Assembly: GCF_003525665.1 (NCBI RefSeq)
Contig: NZ_DQDX01000092.1
Location: 450 to 8,835 of the forward strand
Reading direction: 5' to 3'
DNA from: Flavobacterium sp.
Lineage (GTDB): Bacteria > Bacteroidota > Bacteroidia > Flavobacteriales > Flavobacteriaceae
Length of the DNA: 8,386 bases
Part shown: in pieces, positions 1 through 5,600 of the stretch
Layout: the number at the start of each line of letters is the position of its first letter
Numbering within the stretch: position 1 is the stretch's first letter
Position numbers and translations under genes: made by a program
Notes under the pieces: generated by a model
The model's input: the letters and a program-made list of their open reading frames with translations, nothing else
Database searches by the model: none
What the model was told of the DNA's origin: nothing

Positions 1-87
1 GAAGTTTCGGGACTGATTGCAGTGGCACGAAGTAGAACGAAAAGCAGGAATAAGGAAACCAAGAATTCGCAAACCATTCGCTCCTAA
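1..87 (+). other. Left-edge flank: open frame ending at 87, or part of an intergenic repeat
   Basis: The first 60 bases are clearly richer in G+C (28 of 60) than the neighbouring genes. On the plus strand, frame 1 is open for 28 codons from the window edge to a TAA at 85-87. That TAA overlaps the pbpC stop (TAG, read from 84-86 on the minus strand) in the four bases CTAA. If real, this would be the Arg/Lys/Ser-rich C-terminus of a convergent gene (ending SQTIRS). An open run this long is not rare by chance, and the Arg/Ser codons used (AGA, AGG, CGA, AGC) suit an AT-rich coding gene poorly. The phrase GGGACTGATTGCAGTGG also resembles flavobacterial intergenic repeats I recall. No terminator hairpin for pbpC is evident here. 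Confidence 0.25.
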
Positions 88-2459
88 TCTCTAACAAACT
101 CAACCTTTCTATTAATTTCATTTCCAAATTCATCTACAACCGTGATGTAATGAAAACCAGTGTTGGCTTCAATTTGCATTTCGTGAAACGTTTGGGTTTC
201 GCCTTTATATACGTTATCAACATACCAAAAAAGCTTGGCTTCTTTGTTGGAATGTGCCACTTTTAAAATTACAGGTTGCACTTTACTTTGAAAGTTTTTG
301 GTGAGGTATATTTTGCTGTTTGTTTTTGGATAAATAAAATCCATCGATGCTTGTTGCGTTTGTTGACAATCGGCGCGAAATGGTGGCAATGGCATATAGT
401 CGATGTGCTGACTTTTGTAATACCATTCCATAACTGGTGGCAAAACAAACCATTTTTTGGTGACAATATTATCTACATTTTCACAACTGCTGTTTACTCG
501 AAATTGTTGTGAAGCATCCAAATGCACCAATTTATGATACGGACAAATACTGGTTTTTTTACCATTTTTAGGAATCAATTGATTGGTTTTCGGACAATCA
601 TCTTGAGCTAAATGACCGCTTTTGGTGCAAACATCGGCATATTCTAAATCATTCAATGGCGGACTGAAGAATGCTTTTCGTGGTAATAAATTAAAAACAT
701 CAAACAATATTGGTGCAGCACTGTCAACACCTGTCAATTGTGGTCGTCCTTCACCAGAAGCATTTCCAACCCAAACGCCAACTACATATCTAGAGTTGGT
801 ACCTATTGCCCACGCATCACGATTTCCAAAACTGGTTCCTGTTTTCCAAGCAATATCTAATGACGAATCGTAAAAACGCCAAGCTTCATCGCCTTCAGGT
901 CGATTAACTTCTTTCATAGCGTTGTAAGTCAAGTAAATAGAACCTGCACCAAGTATAGGCTTTTGATTGGTTTCATCGCCATAATCTTGTTCAAATCCGT
1001 TAACGTAATTCAGTTCGGCAAATTCATTATTTCGATATTTTCCTTTTGTTGTATTGAAATAATTAACGGTTGAAGATAAATTAGCATACGTTCTACACAA
1101 ATCCCAAAGATTACTTTCGGCACCGCCAAGAATTAAAGATAATCCATAATGATCTGGTCTTTTATTGATGTTTTTCAGTTGGAATTTTTGAAGTAATTCA
1201 TAAAAATTATTCACACCGTGATCTTGTAACATCAAAACTGCTGGAATATTCAACGAACGCGACAAAGCTCTTTGCGCCGGAACTGCACCATCAAAAGTCA
1301 GATTAAAATTCTGCGGAGCATAACCCGAAATTTGTGTAGGAATATCAGCAACCAAAGTATTTGGAAGAAGTTCGCCTGAATCTAACATCGATGCATAAAG
1401 TAAGGGTTTCAAAATACTTCCTGTACTTCTCGGTGCCGAAATTATATCAACATCTTTATCGTGATCTTTATCGGTTGGGGAATTTCCTACATAACTAATT
1501 ACGTTTCGATTTTGAATGTCAATAACCATAATAGCCAAGTTGTGCACTTCATTTTGCTTGTATTGATTGTAATAATAAGCAGCAATTTGGTTCACACGAT
1601 TTTGCAACGAAATATCAAGCGTAGTTTTAATGCGTTTTCCTTCATCAGATTTTGCAATTCGTTGTAATAAATGAGGTGCAATTTGAGGAACATTGTAGGG
1701 TTTTTGAGGCAACGGTTCTTCAACTGACAACTGATACGTCATTTTATCAATAACTTTTTCGTTGTACAATTTTAGTAAAAGAGTGTTGCGTTTTTTAAGT
1801 AACTTTTGTTGATTTTTACCCGGATAAATTAAACTTGGTGCATTCGGTAAAACTGCCAAAGTAGCTGTTTCTGCCCAAGAAAGTTGATGCGATTGCACTC
1901 CAAAATAACGCCAAGAAGCCATTTCGAGTCCAACAACATTTCCGCCATAAGGTGCATGAGCTGCATATAATTCTAAAATTTTTTCTTTAGAATGACGAAA
2001 TTCTAATCTAGTGGCAAGAATGATTTCGATTACTTTTTCGAAATAAGTACGTTTTTTATTTTTTCGAGACAAACGAATCACTTGTTGCGTCAAAGTACTT
2101 CCGCCACGAACTACTTTTCCTGCGCTTCGATTTTGTTGAATAGCTTTTACCATCGCCACAGGATTAAAACCCCAATGGTAATTGAAATGTTCGTCTTCAA
2201 AATGCGTTATACATTTTTTAAATTTATCTGGAATACTATCCTTGGCAGGAAAGCGCCATTGTCCATCGCGAGCAATTTTGGCTGCTAAAAGTTCGCCATC
2301 ATTACTTTCGATTACTGTGGAATACGGTTCTTCAAAAAGTGTTCTTGGCAATGAAAAATAGTAAACCACAAGAAGAATAAATGCAATAGCAGATTTCTTT
2401 TTGTTGGTTTTGATGTATTTTAAAATGCGTTGAAGAAACGCTTGGAGTTTTTGTTTCAT
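84..2459 (-). CDS. pbpC: Penicillin-binding protein 1C, bifunctional peptidoglycan glycosyltransferase/transpeptidase
   Basis: Class A PBP of the 1C subfamily: polymerises lipid II into glycan strands and carries a penicillin-binding transpeptidase fold, acting on the periplasmic face of the inner membrane. A basic N-terminus precedes one membrane anchor (about 22-38). GT51 domain, about 50-215: EDEHF with catalytic Glu88, GGSTLTQQ (119-126), KVIE with second Glu145, then the SKEKILELY segment. Transpeptidase domain, about 300-590: S348-I-L-K351 (active-site Ser348), S402-L-N404 and K539-T-G541. A Cys-containing stretch (C611, C622, C639 in CPYH) and a BiPBP_C-like domain (about 705-791) mark it as PBP1C rather than 1A or 1B. 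At 791 aa it is close to E. coli PbpC (770 aa), so it appears full length. All catalytic motifs are present. It follows the alpha-2-macroglobulin gene by 155 bp and is probably co-transcribed with it. The ATG at 2459 begins 11 bp beyond the intergenic repeat; no Shine-Dalgarno is visible. Confidence 0.96.
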   Translation of the reverse strand: MKQKLQAFLQRILKYIKTNKKKSAIAFILLVVYYFSLPRTLFEEPYSTVIESNDGELLAAKIARDGQWRFPAKDSIPDKFKKCITHFEDEHFNYHWGFNPVAMVKAIQQNRSAGKVVRGGSTLTQQVIRLSRKNKKRTYFEKVIEIILATRLEFRHSKEKILELYAAHAPYGGNVVGLEMASWRYFGVQSHQLSWAETATLAVLPNAPSLIYPGKNQQKLLKKRNTLLLKLYNEKVIDKMTYQLSVEEPLPQKPYNVPQIAPHLLQRIAKSDEGKRIKTTLDISLQNRVNQIAAYYYNQYKQNEVHNLAIMVIDIQNRNVISYVGNSPTDKDHDKDVDIISAPRSTGSILKPLLYASMLDSGELLPNTLVADIPTQISGYAPQNFNLTFDGAVPAQRALSRSLNIPAVLMLQDHGVNNFYELLQKFQLKNINKRPDHYGLSLILGGAESNLWDLCRTYANLSSTVNYFNTTKGKYRNNEFAELNYVNGFEQDYGDETNQKPILGAGSIYLTYNAMKEVNRPEGDEAWRFYDSSLDIAWKTGTSFGNRDAWAIGTNSRYVVGVWVGNASGEGRPQLTGVDSAAPILFDVFNLLPRKAFFSPPLNDLEYADVCTKSGHLAQDDCPKTNQLIPKNGKKTSICPYHKLVHLDASQQFRVNSSCENVDNIVTKKWFVLPPVMEWYYKSQHIDYMPLPPFRADCQQTQQASMDFIYPKTNSKIYLTKNFQSKVQPVILKVAHSNKEAKLFWYVDNVYKGETQTFHEMQIEANTGFHYITVVDEFGNEINRKVEFVRD

Positions 2460-2469
2460 TTTTTGTTTT

Positions 2470-2611
2470 ACCGCAAAGGCACAAAGTTTTTTCGCAAGGT
2501 TCGCAAAGATTAGTTAATTAACCGCAAAGTTGATTTTTTTACACTTGATTCTCAAGCCTATTGAAATAAACTTTGCGAACCTTGCGCTTTCTTGGCGCCT
2601 TTGCGGTTAAT
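2470..2611. repeat. Composite imperfect inverted repeat filling the macroglobulin-pbpC gap
   Basis: The left arm (2470-2508) and right arm (2571-2607) are inverted copies of each other. The inner 16 bp are perfectly complementary (CGCAAGGTTCGCAAAG at 2493-2508 against 2571-2586), and so are the outer 11 bp (ACCGCAAAGGC at 2470-2480 against 2597-2607). Between these blocks the arms differ by substitutions and a 2-nt length difference. The 62-nt loop holds a third, direct copy of the outer motif (ATTAACCGCAAAG, 2517-2529) and a small hairpin, CTTGA-TTC-TCAAG (2544-2556). The element ends 3 bp from the macroglobulin stop codon and 10 bp before the pbpC start, so it makes up nearly the whole spacer. 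It lacks the U-tract after the stem expected of an intrinsic terminator. I recall similar CCGCAAAG/GGTTCGCAAAG repeats in many flavobacterial intergenic regions, but cannot check that here. Likely roles are transcript processing, stability or partial attenuation between the two genes. Confidence 0.85.
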
Positions 2612-2614
2612 AAT

Positions 2615-5600
2615 TTACTTCACCACTTCAACCCATTGACCTTTAGTTCGAGCCAAGAATTCATTGTCATACATCGCTTCACATTGTAATCCCGGTAAGT
2701 AGTATTTGCCTAGATACGAAGCATTTAACAAGATTTTGAACGTTCTTGTTTCGCCACCACGAAGACTGAAATAGTAATTGGCTCTATCATCACGAATGTC
2801 GATATAATCAGCAACATTGGAAGTTGATTCACCAAATTCAGTGTATCTTGTATTTACAATTTCGAATCCTGAAGGTAGAATTTGCGATAGCGCGATGTTT
2901 TCTACTCGTTCGTTTTTACGATTGGTTAGCGTAACCTCTGCAATAAATTCTGTTCCTTGAGCGATTTTGGTTGCCGATATTGCTTTTCCTTTTCGGTCTT
3001 TGAAAACTACGTTGGCAGATAAGTTGTTTTGAACCACATTTTCTTTTCCAACAGGAAGAATTCCACTATTCAAGACACGAACAAAAATTGTATTGTTCTT
3101 GTTATTTTTAATCGTAACCGAATTTTTACCTGAAACTAAAGCTAAATTTCGTTGAGCAACTGTTTTGTTGGTATTAATCACAACTGACTTTCCACCATTC
3201 GTATATTGAACAGAAACGCCTTTGCTACCATTACTTTGTGCAAATTTTGAAATAGCATATAATCCGTAAGCGGTTGTTTGTGTGCTCATCCATTGGTTGC
3301 TTGAAAGATTTTTTGCCAATTTGGTTGCCATAGCAAAAGCTTTTTGTTTTTGACCTAACAACACCAAAGTTTCTAAAGCCATCGCACGATTTCTTTCGTT
3401 CGAACCATAATAATAGTAGTAACCATCTTCGTTTTGTTCGTCAATCATTGATTTGCTCAATAACGCCAAACCTGCCGAATTTTGTTTGATAATAGCATAA
3501 GTTGCAGCCAAGCGCAATTTACTTTCGTTAGAAATTCCAACCGTTTCACGAAGTCTGTTCATCGAAGCTAAATCGGCTGAACCAGCAATAGCTAAAGTGT
3601 AAAGACGATATGCTTGTGCAAAATCGTTACCATATTGTTTTTCAAAACGCCATTGTTTTGCCATTTTCTTTTGATAGGAAATCCATTTATTTTTGAAAGA
3701 AATTGGTAAAACATATCCTTTTTTCTCTGCTTCAATTAAGAAATGTCCTGCGTAAGATGTTCCCCAATCGTCAGCTTCGGCATTTCCTGGCCAATAAGCA
3801 AATCCGCCATTTGCCACTTGGAAATTCCCTAATTTTTGGATTCCAGCTGTTACATTTTTCTGAATTCTTTGTTTGTGAGTCGCATCTAAATCCATTACAT
3901 CATTCAAATACAATTGTGGAAAAACTGATGATGTGGTTTGTTCTACACATCCATGTGGATATTGAATCAAATAATCCAATCTTCGGCTAAAATCTACCGT
4001 TGGAACTGATGAAACTTCCATTTTAGATTTATTGCTTCCGGCTACACCAAATAAATCCCAAGATATTTTTTTAGAACTATTTGGTTCAATGATAATATCG
4101 GTGTAAGTTGTCGTAACAGGATTTGGATTCATCACATCAATTTCAACATCATAAGTAGATTTCTCTTTTCCTGATGTGGCGATGATTTGCACTTTTCCAA
4201 TTCCGGTTATGTTTCCAACACTTAAATTGAAATACGCCATTTTTTCGTCAGGTTCTGTGAATTTTACAATTTGACTTGCTTTTCCAAGAACTCTAACAGC
4301 ATTATTTGTTTTAATTTGAAGTGTTACATTTTTAATATTTTTCTCTGTCGCAAAAAGCGTAACAGGAATCGTAACATTTTCAGAAGGAGAAATTTTTCTT
4401 GGCAACGAAGCCAAAACCATCAACGGACTTTTTACTTGTGTAGCTTTTTCAGCCATTCCGTAAGCACTATTTTCTTTATTGGCAGCCACAACCATCGTAC
4501 GAACGGAACCAATGTATTTTGGAAGTTTTATTTGATGCGTTTTAGAATCACCTTTTCCTAATTCGAATGGACCGAAATACATCACGACTGGTTTGAAACG
4601 ATTGGCTTTTTTAGCTTTTCCGCCACCTAAATCGGCATCACCACCAATGGCGAAAACTTGATTTACTTTTCCGCCATAAGCACCAATTACATCGTCATAA
4701 ATATCCCAAGTTCTAACGCCTAATGCTTCGCGAGTATAGAAATTATCCCAAGCATTTGGAGTTTTGAAACGCGTTAAATCCAATAAACCTTCATCAACAA
4801 CAGCAATAGTATAAGTCATTGCTTTACCTTGTTTTTCAGATACTTTTACATTCACTGTTTGCTCCGGACGAAGCACATCTGGCATCGAAATTTGTGGCTC
4901 TAAAACTGTGTTTTTATCAACAACTTCAATCGGAACAATTCCGTACATTCTTATAGGTGAATCGTTTTTGGTTGATGCATGAGGTTGCAATAAAGTTACA
5001 TTTATATATACATTTGGTGCCATTTCACCAGTAATTGGTAATTCGACAGTAGTTTCACCTTTTTTGGTTTTTGCCCAAAGTGTTTTTACGACTTTTGTTC
5101 CGTTTTCTACAGAAATTAAAGCTCTTCCGCCTTCACTTGATGGGAAGAATATTTTGGCAGTTTCACCAACAGCATATTTCTCTTTATCAGTTGAAAAACG
5201 TAACATTGTCGCAGCTTTTCCATCTTCATTTTTAGAACGAGCTGACCAATATGGTGAATCTATATAAACTCTTGTTCCTGTTGCGTGACCATCATTTGGA
5301 TCGGAAACACGAACTAAATAGTTACCCCAATCGTTTTCTGGAACCACAAATGAAATACTTGCTTTTCCTGAATAATCAGTTGAAACTCTAAAGTTTTTGT
5401 AAGCAATTGTTGAAGTTGACGAACTATAATTTGACAAATTATCATTAGATGCATCCCACCACCAACGTGATTCTAATTTGTAAATTCGAACATCTAAATT
5501 CCGAACTGATTTTGGTTTTCCGTTTTCTGAAACTGCTACAATATCAAATCGGTTGGCTTTTCCAGTTTCTAATAAACCATATTTGTTTGGTTGTGGCGCT

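Noticed and set aside
2470..2611. Intrinsic terminator between the two genes
   Set aside because: The stems are long and interrupted, the loop is 62 nt, and there is no U-rich tract directly after the stem. The gene pair is also conserved as a unit in other bacteria.
2470..2611. CRISPR array or insertion-sequence end
   Set aside because: There are only three motif copies, in mixed orientation, with no regular spacers, no transposase and no target-site duplication that I can see.
3703..4561. Plus-strand open frames of about 95 codons within the macroglobulin gene
   Set aside because: They lie antisense to conserved A2M and thioester domains and have composition expected of antisense readings (Phe, Leu, His, Asn-rich).
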